Below, in pieces: positions 7,591 to 15,134 of a stretch of 15,325 nucleotides of DNA (position 1 is the first letter of the stretch; each line of letters opens with the position of its first letter). The DNA comes from CAWBRT01 sp050015355 (GTDB taxonomy: Bacteria; Acidobacteriota; Terriglobia; Terriglobales; Acidobacteriaceae). Position numbers and translations under genes: made by a program. The notes below the pieces were generated by a model. It made no database searches. It was given only the letters and a program-made list of their open reading frames with translations, and was not told the DNA's origin. Location of the stretch: positions 1 to 15,325 of the forward strand of contig JBEKBO010000113.1 in the NCBI GenBank assembly GCA_050015355.1. The letters are read 5' to 3'.

Positions 7591-8099
7591 TGACCGATGT
7601 AAAGCCTTACCGGATTCTGGTAGTCGATGACGAGGCAGATGTCCGCGATTACCTGCGCACTGCTCTTGAAGATGCCGGTTTTGTTGTCGAAACCGCCAAG
7701 GACGGGCTCGAAGCTCTGGAAGCGGTGCAGCGAAGCGCACCGGATCTAATCTCGCTGGATCTGGTGATGCCTCGCCATTCCGGCGCGAGATTCTATCATG
7801 ATCTTCAAAAGGACAAAGCGCTCTCAAAGATCCCGGTGTTGATCGTTACGGGTCATGCCCGCGACGAGATGGGCAAGGCCGATTTCAACGAAATGACTAT
7901 GTCCGGCCGGGGCATTTACCTTGAGAAACCCGTGCGGCACGATTCTTACGTTTCGGCCGTTCGCAGTTTGCTGGGCATTCCAGCGGCCGAAGAACGAGCG
8001 AACGACTCGGAAAGACTTCGCGGCGAACTGGCCGCCGTACTTTCAACAGCTAATACGGACACGTTGCAACGCGCGCTAGACGCATTAAAGAAGAAATGA
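7590..8099 (+). CDS. stand-alone response regulator receiver with short C-terminal tail
   Basis: A 169-residue CheY-like receiver with the full active set: D13/D14, phospho-acceptor D57 (SLDLVMP), T87 (VTG) and K113 (EKPV). About 40 residues follow the domain (EERANDSERLRGELAAVL and onward). They are helical in character and not a recognised output domain, so signalling is probably through protein contact or phosphotransfer. The start ATG overlaps the stop of the kinase by one base (TAATG), implying coupled translation. It should be a direct partner of the kinase encoded upstream. Confidence 0.9.
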   Translation: MTDVKPYRILVVDDEADVRDYLRTALEDAGFVVETAKDGLEALEAVQRSAPDLISLDLVMPRHSGARFYHDLQKDKALSKIPVLIVTGHARDEMGKADFNEMTMSGRGIYLEKPVRHDSYVSAVRSLLGIPAAEERANDSERLRGELAAVLSTANTDTLQRALDALKKK

Positions 8100-8109
8100 G
8101 GTGACTATT

Positions 8110-8508
8110 ATGACGGAATACAAAGCAAAGATTCTTGTCGTCGATGATGAAGAGGACATAACCACCTTCGTCGGTACGCTGCTGGAAGACAATGGCTATT
8201 CGGTGATCAAAGCCGCGGATGGCAAGCAGGGCATGGCGAAAGCTAAGTCCGACAGTCCTGATCTAATCATCCTGGACATCTGCATGCCGGAAGAAACCGG
8301 TGTACGCATGTTCCGCAACCTGCAGGAGGATGCGCAAACAGCCATGATCCCGGTGATCGTCCTGACGGGGATCACGCACGAGTTCAAGCGGTTCATTGAG
8401 AATCGCCGCCACCTGCGTCCACCTGCTGGTTACTTTGATAAACCGCCGGACCGCGAGCAGTTGTTGGCCAAGGTGGCTGAACTTGTCGGGACGAAACCCA
8501 TCGTGTAA
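8110..8508 (+). CDS. second stand-alone response regulator receiver
   Basis: A 132-residue single-domain receiver with D12/D13, phospho-acceptor D56 (ILDICMP), T86 (LTG) and K111 (DKPP). There is no output domain. The frame also allows GTG at 8101. I chose ATG 8110 because GAGGTG at 8098-8103 is a good ribosome binding site six bases before it, whereas the GTG lies inside that site. It starts 10 bases after the stop of the first receiver and is the last gene of the operon. Two lone receivers behind one kinase suggest branched or competing phosphotransfer. The Desulfovibrio hmc operon also carries a response regulator gene (rrf1) at its end, a parallel from established knowledge. Confidence 0.9.
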   Translation: MTEYKAKILVVDDEEDITTFVGTLLEDNGYSVIKAADGKQGMAKAKSDSPDLIILDICMPEETGVRMFRNLQEDAQTAMIPVIVLTGITHEFKRFIENRRHLRPPAGYFDKPPDREQLLAKVAELVGTKPIV

Positions 8509-8614
8509 CTATCTGCGGCCAGTCATCTGGAGTTTTGAACAGCAGGCTTGCTCTGGCAGACGCACACGATGCGTGACTGTGCCGTCACCAGACAATCTGA
8601 GATGGAGAGCATGA

Positions 8615-9523
8615 ATGAAGCATAAGATCTTGATCGCGACACTGATTTGTCTGGTGCTGATAGTAATGGGCACGGCGAATGCCACCGGCTCGGAAGCTGG
8701 ATCAAAACTGCTGGTTCAGACCGGCTGGCTGGCTGCGCACCTCAATGATTCGAATGTCGTCGTACTCCACGTCGCTCCCAACCGGACCTCTTATGACGCG
8801 GGCCATATTTCCGGAGCGCGTTTCCTGCCGTTAAGCGACGTTGCCGTCACCCGTAATGGCATCCCGAACCAACTCCCCACCGTCGATGCTATGAAGATCG
8901 CTTTCGAACGGGTAGGAGTCGGCGACAAATCGCGTGTTGTGATCTATGGCGATATGAGTGGCCTGTTCGCCGCACGCGCGTACTTCGCGCTTGACTATCT
9001 TGGCCATGGAAATCATGCCGCCCTGCTCGACGGCGGATTGGAAAAATGGAAAGCGGAACACCGCGAGGTAAGCACGGCTGCACCCGCCTTCAAAGCCGTC
9101 AACTTGACGGTAAAGGCTCGTCCGGAGCTGGTTGCCGATCTAGCCGCCATGAAGCAGATCGTGGCCGGCAACAAGACCACGCTGATCGATGCCCGTCCAC
9201 CGGACGAATACTCGGGAACAAAAGCCGGTGACGGCGTGCCGCGGGCCGGGCACATCCCCGGGGCGAAGAATGTCTTCTGGATGGAGAACCTGGCGAGCAA
9301 AGACAATCCTGTTCTGAAGCCAGCGCCGGAGATGTTGGCCAAGTACGAAGCGGCAGGCGTGAAGCGCGGAAAGAACGTGGTGGTGTACTGTCGAACTGGT
9401 GTTCAGGCTTCGCACGACTACTTCACCCTTAAGCTTCTTGGCTTTAATCCGGTCTTGTACGAGGGATCATTCTTCGAGTGGAGTAATGCGCCAGGAACGC
9501 CAATTGAGACAAGCAAGCCGTAA
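8615..9523 (+). CDS. exported tandem-rhodanese sulfurtransferase (thiosulfate sulfurtransferase type)
   Basis: 302 residues. A Sec signal peptide (MKHKILIATLICLVLIVMG, cleavage probably after TANA near residue 25) sends it to the periplasm. Two rhodanese domains follow. The first (about 30-150) has YGDMSG where the catalytic cysteine would be and is probably structural. The second (about 165-298) has the active loop CRTGVQAS with C259, plus DARPPDEYSG. The charged loop CR-G resembles thiosulfate sulfurtransferases more than mercaptopyruvate enzymes (family knowledge). Expected chemistry is transfer of a sulfane sulfur from thiosulfate or a persulfide to a thiol or cyanide. The ATG at 8615 has GGAG eight bases upstream. 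It lies 106 bases after the operon and may be read through from it or have its own promoter. Confidence 0.88.
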   Translation: MKHKILIATLICLVLIVMGTANATGSEAGSKLLVQTGWLAAHLNDSNVVVLHVAPNRTSYDAGHISGARFLPLSDVAVTRNGIPNQLPTVDAMKIAFERVGVGDKSRVVIYGDMSGLFAARAYFALDYLGHGNHAALLDGGLEKWKAEHREVSTAAPAFKAVNLTVKARPELVADLAAMKQIVAGNKTTLIDARPPDEYSGTKAGDGVPRAGHIPGAKNVFWMENLASKDNPVLKPAPEMLAKYEAAGVKRGKNVVVYCRTGVQASHDYFTLKLLGFNPVLYEGSFFEWSNAPGTPIETSKP

Positions 9524-9641
9524 TCGCCCTTGCGTGGTGAAATTACGATAGGCAAACGCGGTAGGCCAATGAGTAGACACATGCATTTTCGTGAGATTGT
9601 TGCCGGACTGCAATATAAGCAGGACGTACGAGGAGGAAGGC

Positions 9642-10382
9642 ATGTATCGTAAGATCGCTGTAACTATTGCGGCCTGTTTGTGCGCCTGTTTGCAGGTAGT
9701 GGCGCAATAGCCAATTCTTCATGTGTATGGACCGGGCGGCCCGCTTGGACCGATGCAGGAATGTGCAGATGTGTTCGGCAAGACTAACCACGTGCAAGTC
9801 ACCGTTACGGCCGGTCCCGAACCGAAGTGGTTTTCTCAGGCACAGAACGACGCGGATCTGATCTTCGGCGGGGCTGACTACATGCTGACTGACTTCGAGC
9901 ACCCCGGGATGCTCGACGACAAATCGCGCGTGGAACTCTATGTGCGTCCGGCGGGCATTCTGGTGAGAAAGGGTAATCCAAAGAATATCCGTTCACTTGC
10001 TGACCTAACCCGGCCCGGAGTTCGTATTGTCGACGTGAACGGCGCCGGCCAGCTCGGGCTCTGGGAAGACCTGGCGGGTCGAGCGGGACTGATTCCGGGA
10101 ATTCAGAAGAACATTGCAATCTCGCTCGGCAATAGCGCCGAAGCAATTGCAAGATGGAAATCCGATCCCAGCCTGGATGCCTGGATCACCTACGAGTCTT
10201 GGTATTATCGACTGACAGACGTCACCGACTTGGTCAAGCTGCCTGCGAAGCAGAAGCTATATCGCGGGACCCCCATTGTGATCACCAAAACATCTTCCAA
10301 CCGTGGCCTTGCGGAGAAGTTCGTTGCGTTTTTGCAGACTGCGCAAGCACATGCCATTTTCCAGAAATGGGGCTGGAAGTAG
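9642..10382 (+). pseudogene. acfC: AcfC-like periplasmic substrate-binding protein, interrupted by an in-frame TAG after the signal peptide
   Basis: A strong ribosome binding site (GAGGAGGAAGG) precedes ATG 9642. Codons 1-22 encode a clear signal peptide (MYRKIAVTIAACLCACLQVVAQ). Codon 23 is TAG at 9708-9710, and the same frame then continues intact to TAG at 10380-10382. The body begins PILHVYGPGGPLGP and includes AGPEPKWFSQAQNDADLIFGG, VNGAGQLGLWED and ITYESW. These are hallmarks of the AcfC branch of ModA-like oxyanion-binding proteins. The in-frame GTG at 9723 would give a 220-residue product without export signal and with its first strand clipped, so it is an unlikely natural start. A single CAG-to-TAG change would explain the break. 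The other possibilities are sequencing error, very recent inactivation or suppression. The rest shows no decay. It follows the sulfurtransferase gene by 118 bases. The ligand is unknown. Confidence 0.75.
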
Positions 10383-10394
10383 GGTGTGCAACAC

Positions 10395-10410
10395 GGCGGT
10401 GGAAGCCGCC
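10395..10410. terminator. weak hairpin after the AcfC-like gene
   Basis: GGCGG (10395-10399) pairs with CCGCC (10406-10410) around a six-base loop, 13 bases after the stop codon. There is no T-run, so it would at most be a weak or factor-assisted stop or an mRNA 3'-end stabiliser. Confidence 0.3.
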
Positions 10411-10563
10411 ACTAGCGGAGCGCTTACAGGACACGTACCAAACACCGGTATTGTTGGTCGGAGACGGGCCAACCGGAAAGTATCCGCCCCCGATTATCTG
10501 CCGAAAGGCATCGCTGGCGCGTCAAACAATCAGGCCACGGCGCGCCACAGAGGAGGTGCTCAC

Positions 10564-10587
10564 ATGTACACGATTTTGTACCGGTGA
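10564..10587 (+). other. seven-codon open frame behind a near-ideal ribosome binding site
   Basis: AGGAGG at 10551-10556, a seven-base gap and ATG at 10564 make one of the best translation starts in the window. The frame reads MYTILYR and stops at TGA 10585-10587. It could be a remnant start of a lost gene, a leader peptide with nothing obvious to control, or chance. No homologous continuation was seen in the other two frames after the stop. Confidence 0.3.
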
Positions 10588-10715
10588 AAGCATCCGACAT
10601 CAATAGAGTGGCGGGGTCGCACTCCTTCACTTCCGCGAACGCGGTTTCGGGACCCAGGATTGAGTGCAACCTGAAAGAAACCACAAATCGAGTCTGGCCA
10701 CCTAAGTCACCGGTC

Positions 10716-13700
10716 CTAGCCTTGTGGCAGGAACAGCGAGAAGCAGGTGCCGGAGCGACCTGGACGATCGCTGCTGCGAAAACGAATCTGGCCGCGGTAC
10801 TTTTCCACGATGCCACGTGCCACCCACAGGCCCAGTCCGGTTCCCTTTTCTCCTTTGGTGGTGAAGAAAGGTTCGAAGATCTTGCCCTGACTGACCGCCG
10901 GTATGCCCGTGCCATTGTCGGCAACAGTGACCCGCACCCCACGCTGCTCCGGGTTCATCCAACTGCGGCCATCGGTAACGCGCATCTTGATCGTTCCGCT
11001 TTCGGGCAGCGATTCAATGGCATTAGTGATGAGGCTGGCCATCACCTGGCGGATCTCTACTGGAAAGGCACGCAGGGTTCTGTCGGACCGAAACTGCTTA
11101 TCCACCATCACCTTCTTGGCCGTGAGCTTCGGGGCAAGCATCGCCAGCGCACTCTCGATTTGTTCGCTCAACTTTACGTCCACCGGAGACTCCGCTTCGC
11201 GGTATAAGGCGAGCGTACTCTTGGTAATGTGGGTTATGCGCCCCACTTCCTGTTCCATCGTTTGGACAAGGTCCCTTATAGGCGGGTTCAGCGTTTCGTC
11301 GTGGAGGAGCAGATACACAGCACTGACAACAGAGCTGAGTGGATTGTTGATCTCATGCGCCAGGGACGCCGCCAACCGGCCGGTCGCGGCCATTTTCTCC
11401 GAAGCCAGTAAAGCCTCCAAGGCACGCTTCCGTCCGGTAATGTCGGCAATAGCCAGAAGGACACGAGGTTGATGGTCGTTTACGTCCTGCAGTTTGCGGC
11501 CGCTGAGCAGCATGAACCTGGGTCCGAGCTTCGGGAAGTTGTGCTCCACCTCGAGGTCGGAGAATGCCGTGTCTTTGGCCAGAACTTCCTCCAGCAAGAG
11601 GCGCAATTGGGGAATGTCCCACTGGCCGGTTCCCAGGTGGTGGAGATGGTTCCCGGTGATTTCCTCTGTGGCAATCTGAAAGCCGGCGCAGAAGGAATCG
11701 TTGGCCTTTATCACCCGCAGATCCGCATCAAGCACCAGAATCGGTTGGCGTACGGTCTCAATAATGGCTTCGGCGAACTCTTTGGCCTTGCGCAGGTCGT
11801 CGCTATGGCGTTTGAGGCTGTCAATATCGAGCAGCGACAGTACCGCCCCGTCGATCGCGTTTTCAGTGGTGCGATAGGGATGAACTCTCAGGCACCACCA
11901 ACCCCCGTCCTCGTCCTGCAGTTCCCGCTCCTTAACCGCCGCCGTGTCCATCGCGCTCAGCACCAATTTCTCCAGATCGGGCACGCGGATAGGCATACGA
12001 ATGTCGGTAATGGGCCTGCCCACGTCGGTGGGAATCACCTTCAGCCACTTGCTGGCGGCGGGCGTCACGCGCCGGATGCGCAGATCGCGGCCGAGCATTA
12101 CGACGGGCACATTGATCGAGCCCAGCAGGTTGTAGAGGTCGTTGTTGACCTGATGCATCTCTGTGTTGCGGCTGCGCAGTTCTTCGTTGACAGTGTTGAG
12201 TTCTTCATTGATCGATTGCAGCTCTTCCTTGGAGGTTTCCAGTTCCTCGTTGGTGCTCTGCAACTCCTCGTTGGCGGAGACGATCTCCTCGCTGGCAACC
12301 TGATACTGCTCCCTGGTGGCTTCGTATTCCGCAATGATGGTTCGCGTAGTTTCCTTGGCGGTCGCCAATTCCTTTCCGAGCCGCGCGATCTCCCGACCGC
12401 CGGCGGTCACGCGCTTTCCGCCACCGCCATCTCGCGGCTTCAGGCGAGCGGCCAAGGGAACTTCCTCGAAGCTGACCAGGAAGTAGCGTTCGTCGGCGGA
12501 CGGCACCTGCAGCGGATGGACTTCCACTCTCACTTCGCGGCCGTTGTCCAGGCTCACCGGCGGAGGGCGAACCGGAGCTCCTCGCCTGATGGCCTCCTGC
12601 ATGGCTTTCCTTATGGTCACCGCCAATTCACCGCGGGCCATCTTCAAGAGGTTCAAACTCGCCCGGCCCGGCGACGGCTCCAGGAAGGCATTGGTTTTCC
12701 CCCGGAACTGAACCACCTCTAGGTTGCGGTCGACCACCACCCCGGCGGGCGCATATTGACTGAGCACGATGCGGTCGGCTTCTCTTTGCAGGTCAAAGCT
12801 GGCATCGTTCTCCTGAGTCTTGCCAGCCAGCATCACCCGTGCGCTGGTCGGTTCAATGGGAAAGCGCGCGGCGACGAAGTCGAAGTGCAGATGGCCCGCC
12901 GTAGCTTTCTTGGTAAAGATCTTGCATGCCTTGTCCGCCACCCCGAACAGCTGGGGTGCGGCACCGGTACTTTCCGCGGTACCCAGCACAAGAAAGCCGC
13001 TGGGCTTGAGCCCATAGTGCAGCAAGGCAAGCGCCCTCTTCTGCAAAGGCGGTTCCAGGTAAATCAGCAGGTTGCGGCAACTGACCAGGTCCATGCGGGA
13101 AAAGGGCGGATCGGCCAGCAGATTGTGGCGGGCAAATACGCACATGTCCCGTATGGTCTTGCTGATGCGGTAACCGCCGTCTTCCCGGACAAAGAAGTGC
13201 CGCAGGCGTTCGCCCGAGACCTCGCGTGCAATCGTCTCCGGATAGCGTGCCGTGCGCGCCTGTTCTATGCCTCGCTCGCTCAAGTCCGTGCCGAATATCT
13301 GGATGGGACGGCTGAGTCCTTCCTCGGAGATGAACTCGAGCAGCGTCATCGCCAGGGAGTACGCTTCTTCCCCGGTTGAGCACGCGGGGATCCAGATCCG
13401 AACAGCTTCGGTGGGAGCCCGCTTCCGCAGCAGCGCCGGGAAAACCTCGGTCTTCAGCGCCTCGAATACCGCGGGATCCCGAAAGAAGCTAGTGACCGGT
13501 ATCAACAGGTCCTGTAGAAGCTCCTGGGCTTCCTCGGGATGATTCAGCAGGTGGTCAACGTATTCGGCCATGCCGTCCATCTTGTGAACTGCCATGCGCC
13601 GCTCGATGCGCCGGCGAATCGTGGTTAGCCGATAGTTGGTGAAGTCCACTCCCGTCGCGCTGTGCAGCAAGCCACAGATTCTTCGCAGATGGGAGCTGCT

Positions 13701-14435
13701 CTTGCGCGGTACTGAGCTGGTACTCGCGGGCTCGGCGTGCTTGAGGTACTGGTGACCGCTGATCCGACCCAGTTCAGCGGCAATTTCCGCCGGACGCAGA
13801 ACAAAGTCCACGCACCCGGAGGCAATGGCGCTATGCGGCATCCCGTCGAACTTGGCCGACTTCTCATCTTGGGCGAAGGTGATTCCGCCCTGGGCCTTGA
13901 TGGCGGCCAGCCCGAGGGTGCCGTCCGAGGCCGTGCCCGATAGGACCACGCCTATCGCTCGATCGCCCTGCTCTTCCGCCAGCGACCTCATAAAGTAATC
14001 GATGGTCATGCCGCTGCCGGCGCGTTCGGCGCGCGGCGTCAGGCAAAAGGCGCTGCCTTCAAGCGCCAGTTTGACATTGGGGGGAGTCACATAAATGTGG
14101 TCTGGTTTCAGCTTTACGCCATGAACGGCCTCATGCACCGGCAGGGCAGTGGATTTGGCAAGCAATTCCGTCAGGATGCTGGGATGTTTGGGATCGAGAT
14201 GTTGCACCAGCACGAATGCCATGCCGGTGTCCATGGGTAAGGCGTGCAACAGTTGGGTAAACGCTTCCAGACCGCCGGCCGAAGCACCGAGTCCTACGAT
14301 GGGAAACGCCGCGGACGAGATCCGGACTGGCTTCTTCTGTGCTTTCGCGGATGAGACCGGCGCTGGCTGGGATCTTGTTCTTGCTCCCTCCGCGCGTGGA
14401 CCAGTACGACTCCGGCTGAGCTTGGAGCCAGCCAT
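10716..14435 (-). CDS. CheB-CheR-PAS-histidine kinase fusion protein
   Basis: About 1239 residues from ATG 14435, chosen because AGAGG lies five bases upstream. The open frame extends 43 codons further, but with unconvincing sequence. Domains in order: a basic, Ser-rich lead; CheB methylesterase (about 44-230) with the triad S52 (GASAGG), H79 (VQHLD) and D171 (SGTASDG); CheR methyltransferase (about 255-500) with the SAM motif IPACSTGEEAYS; a PAS region (545-665); a long coiled coil (680-768) built on repeated NEEL heptads; two more PAS domains (770-890, 880-1005); the H-box SLAHEINNPL with H1027; and the ATPase domain with NAIESLPES, ADNGTG and GEKGTGLGL. No receiver is attached to CheB. Such fusions occur in Acidobacteria, Proteobacteria and others. 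They likely link chemosensory methylation enzymes to a kinase output. No chemoreceptor or cheA gene is nearby, and the signal is unknown. Confidence 0.92.
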   Translation of the reverse strand: MAGSKLSRSRTGPRAEGARTRSQPAPVSSAKAQKKPVRISSAAFPIVGLGASAGGLEAFTQLLHALPMDTGMAFVLVQHLDPKHPSILTELLAKSTALPVHEAVHGVKLKPDHIYVTPPNVKLALEGSAFCLTPRAERAGSGMTIDYFMRSLAEEQGDRAIGVVLSGTASDGTLGLAAIKAQGGITFAQDEKSAKFDGMPHSAIASGCVDFVLRPAEIAAELGRISGHQYLKHAEPASTSSVPRKSSSHLRRICGLLHSATGVDFTNYRLTTIRRRIERRMAVHKMDGMAEYVDHLLNHPEEAQELLQDLLIPVTSFFRDPAVFEALKTEVFPALLRKRAPTEAVRIWIPACSTGEEAYSLAMTLLEFISEEGLSRPIQIFGTDLSERGIEQARTARYPETIAREVSGERLRHFFVREDGGYRISKTIRDMCVFARHNLLADPPFSRMDLVSCRNLLIYLEPPLQKRALALLHYGLKPSGFLVLGTAESTGAAPQLFGVADKACKIFTKKATAGHLHFDFVAARFPIEPTSARVMLAGKTQENDASFDLQREADRIVLSQYAPAGVVVDRNLEVVQFRGKTNAFLEPSPGRASLNLLKMARGELAVTIRKAMQEAIRRGAPVRPPPVSLDNGREVRVEVHPLQVPSADERYFLVSFEEVPLAARLKPRDGGGGKRVTAGGREIARLGKELATAKETTRTIIAEYEATREQYQVASEEIVSANEELQSTNEELETSKEELQSINEELNTVNEELRSRNTEMHQVNNDLYNLLGSINVPVVMLGRDLRIRRVTPAASKWLKVIPTDVGRPITDIRMPIRVPDLEKLVLSAMDTAAVKERELQDEDGGWWCLRVHPYRTTENAIDGAVLSLLDIDSLKRHSDDLRKAKEFAEAIIETVRQPILVLDADLRVIKANDSFCAGFQIATEEITGNHLHHLGTGQWDIPQLRLLLEEVLAKDTAFSDLEVEHNFPKLGPRFMLLSGRKLQDVNDHQPRVLLAIADITGRKRALEALLASEKMAATGRLAASLAHEINNPLSSVVSAVYLLLHDETLNPPIRDLVQTMEQEVGRITHITKSTLALYREAESPVDVKLSEQIESALAMLAPKLTAKKVMVDKQFRSDRTLRAFPVEIRQVMASLITNAIESLPESGTIKMRVTDGRSWMNPEQRGVRVTVADNGTGIPAVSQGKIFEPFFTTKGEKGTGLGLWVARGIVEKYRGQIRFRSSDRPGRSGTCFSLFLPQG

Positions 14436-14580
14436 AAGAGCCTCTTTTCCTGTTATACGAATGGAGCTTAGATTATAAAGACCCGACGCTTGAAACCCAG
14501 TGACGGACAAGCACTTCGGAGCAGCCTGCCTAATCTGATGCTTTCGAATATGAACTGCACTCATTATTTCGCTAGCATTA

Positions 14581-14614
14581 TGGCAATGCTGTCACCTCGC
14601 CAGCATATCTGCCA
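14581..14614. repeat. nested inverted repeat between divergent genes
   Basis: ATGCTG (14586-14591) and CAGCAT (14601-14606) are exact inverted copies with a nine-base spacer. An outer pair, TGGCA (14581-14585) and TGCCA (14610-14614), extends the symmetry across a three-base bulge. It sits between the start of the CheB/CheR fusion (minus strand) and the start of the small receiver (plus strand), where an operator for both would lie. The binding protein is unknown. Confidence 0.4.
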
Positions 14615-14661
14615 CTAAACGGGGTAGTTGTGCATCTAGTTCTGTCGGGAGGAGGCGCACC

Positions 14662-14979
14662 GTGCGCGAAAAGCCTGCAATATTATGCTTTGATTACGAA
14701 CCGGTGATTCTTAAGACCGTGGCGCTCATCCTCGGCGTGGCGGGGTACGACGTGCTCACCGCCGGGGACTCCGAAGATGCTTTGCTGAAGTTGGCCGGCA
14801 GGCGTGTAGATCTGGTTCTGCTCGAAGCCGTGCCGGAAGCAAAGTTGCTGGCGGAACGGGCCCGCAGCGTCGCTCCGAACGTCGCCATGCTCCTCTGCAC
14901 GGGGAAAGCCGGCGAGATCAACGCCCCATGGGCCGACATGATCCTGTATAAACCGGTGCCGCCTCCCGAACTGCTCTGA
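14662..14979 (+). CDS. degenerate receiver-like protein, Asp-to-Glu at the phosphorylation site, truncated by TGA
   Basis: 105 residues from GTG 14662, which has GGAGGAGG six bases upstream. The fold is that of a receiver: ILCFDYEP (D11 kept, second acid replaced by Y12), LVLLEAVPE with E55 in place of the phospho-Asp, CTG with T80, and YKPV with K97. Glu at this place can mimic the phosphorylated state (established for several receivers), so the protein may be constitutively active or a non-phosphorylatable partner. The frame stops at TGA 14977-14979 inside the last helix (PPELL*). In the same frame it continues AIYGLLKHKYEEAA to TAA at 15022-15024, which reads like the natural end of helix 5. 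It is divergent from the CheB/CheR fusion and convergent with the partial gene at the right edge. Confidence 0.75.
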   Translation: MREKPAILCFDYEPVILKTVALILGVAGYDVLTAGDSEDALLKLAGRRVDLVLLEAVPEAKLLAERARSVAPNVAMLLCTGKAGEINAPWADMILYKPVPPPELL

Positions 14980-15134
14980 GCCATTTACGGCTTGCTCAAA
15001 CACAAGTACGAAGAGGCGGCATAAATCCTCTGACTTCGCGTCCATCTGGCGAACGACGGAACCCTCGGCCTCGACTTCGCGCACCACGGCCTCCGCACTC
15101 CAATCTCTCGACCCGAAGAGCACCAACTCATTGC

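Larger units (their letters stand above)
10383..10715. other. intergenic region between the convergent AcfC-like gene and the CheB/CheR kinase gene
   Basis: This 333-base stretch separates convergent genes. It contains a GGCGG/CCGCC hairpin at 10395-10410 just after the AcfC-like stop, a tight CCGCG/CGCGG hairpin at 10633-10644 followed by only three Ts, and a perfectly spaced ribosome binding site with a seven-codon frame at 10551-10587. None of the hairpins is a textbook terminator. The open frames across it look non-coding in composition. Confidence 0.5.

Noticed and set aside
9642..10382. Pyrrolysine recoding at the internal TAG
   Set aside because: TAG terminates this and other genes in the window, no PYLIS-like context could be established, and a single-base mutation or error is simpler.
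10584..11207. 207-codon plus-strand frame beginning with GTG after the seven-codon frame
   Set aside because: Most of it overlaps the kinase domain of the minus-strand gene, and the translated sequence shows no family features.
12110..12330. Tandem DNA repeats within the CheB/CheR fusion
   Set aside because: The repetition reflects the NEEL heptads of a coiled coil at protein level. It is not a mobile or satellite repeat.
11469..12722. 417-codon plus-strand open frame opposite the CheB/CheR fusion
   Set aside because: It lies wholly antisense to the well-supported coiled-coil and PAS regions. Its composition mirrors the opposite strand and no domain is recognisable.
14683..15126. 147-codon minus-strand frame opposite the degenerate receiver
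   Set aside because: It is a mirror of the receiver coding sequence without recognisable domains.
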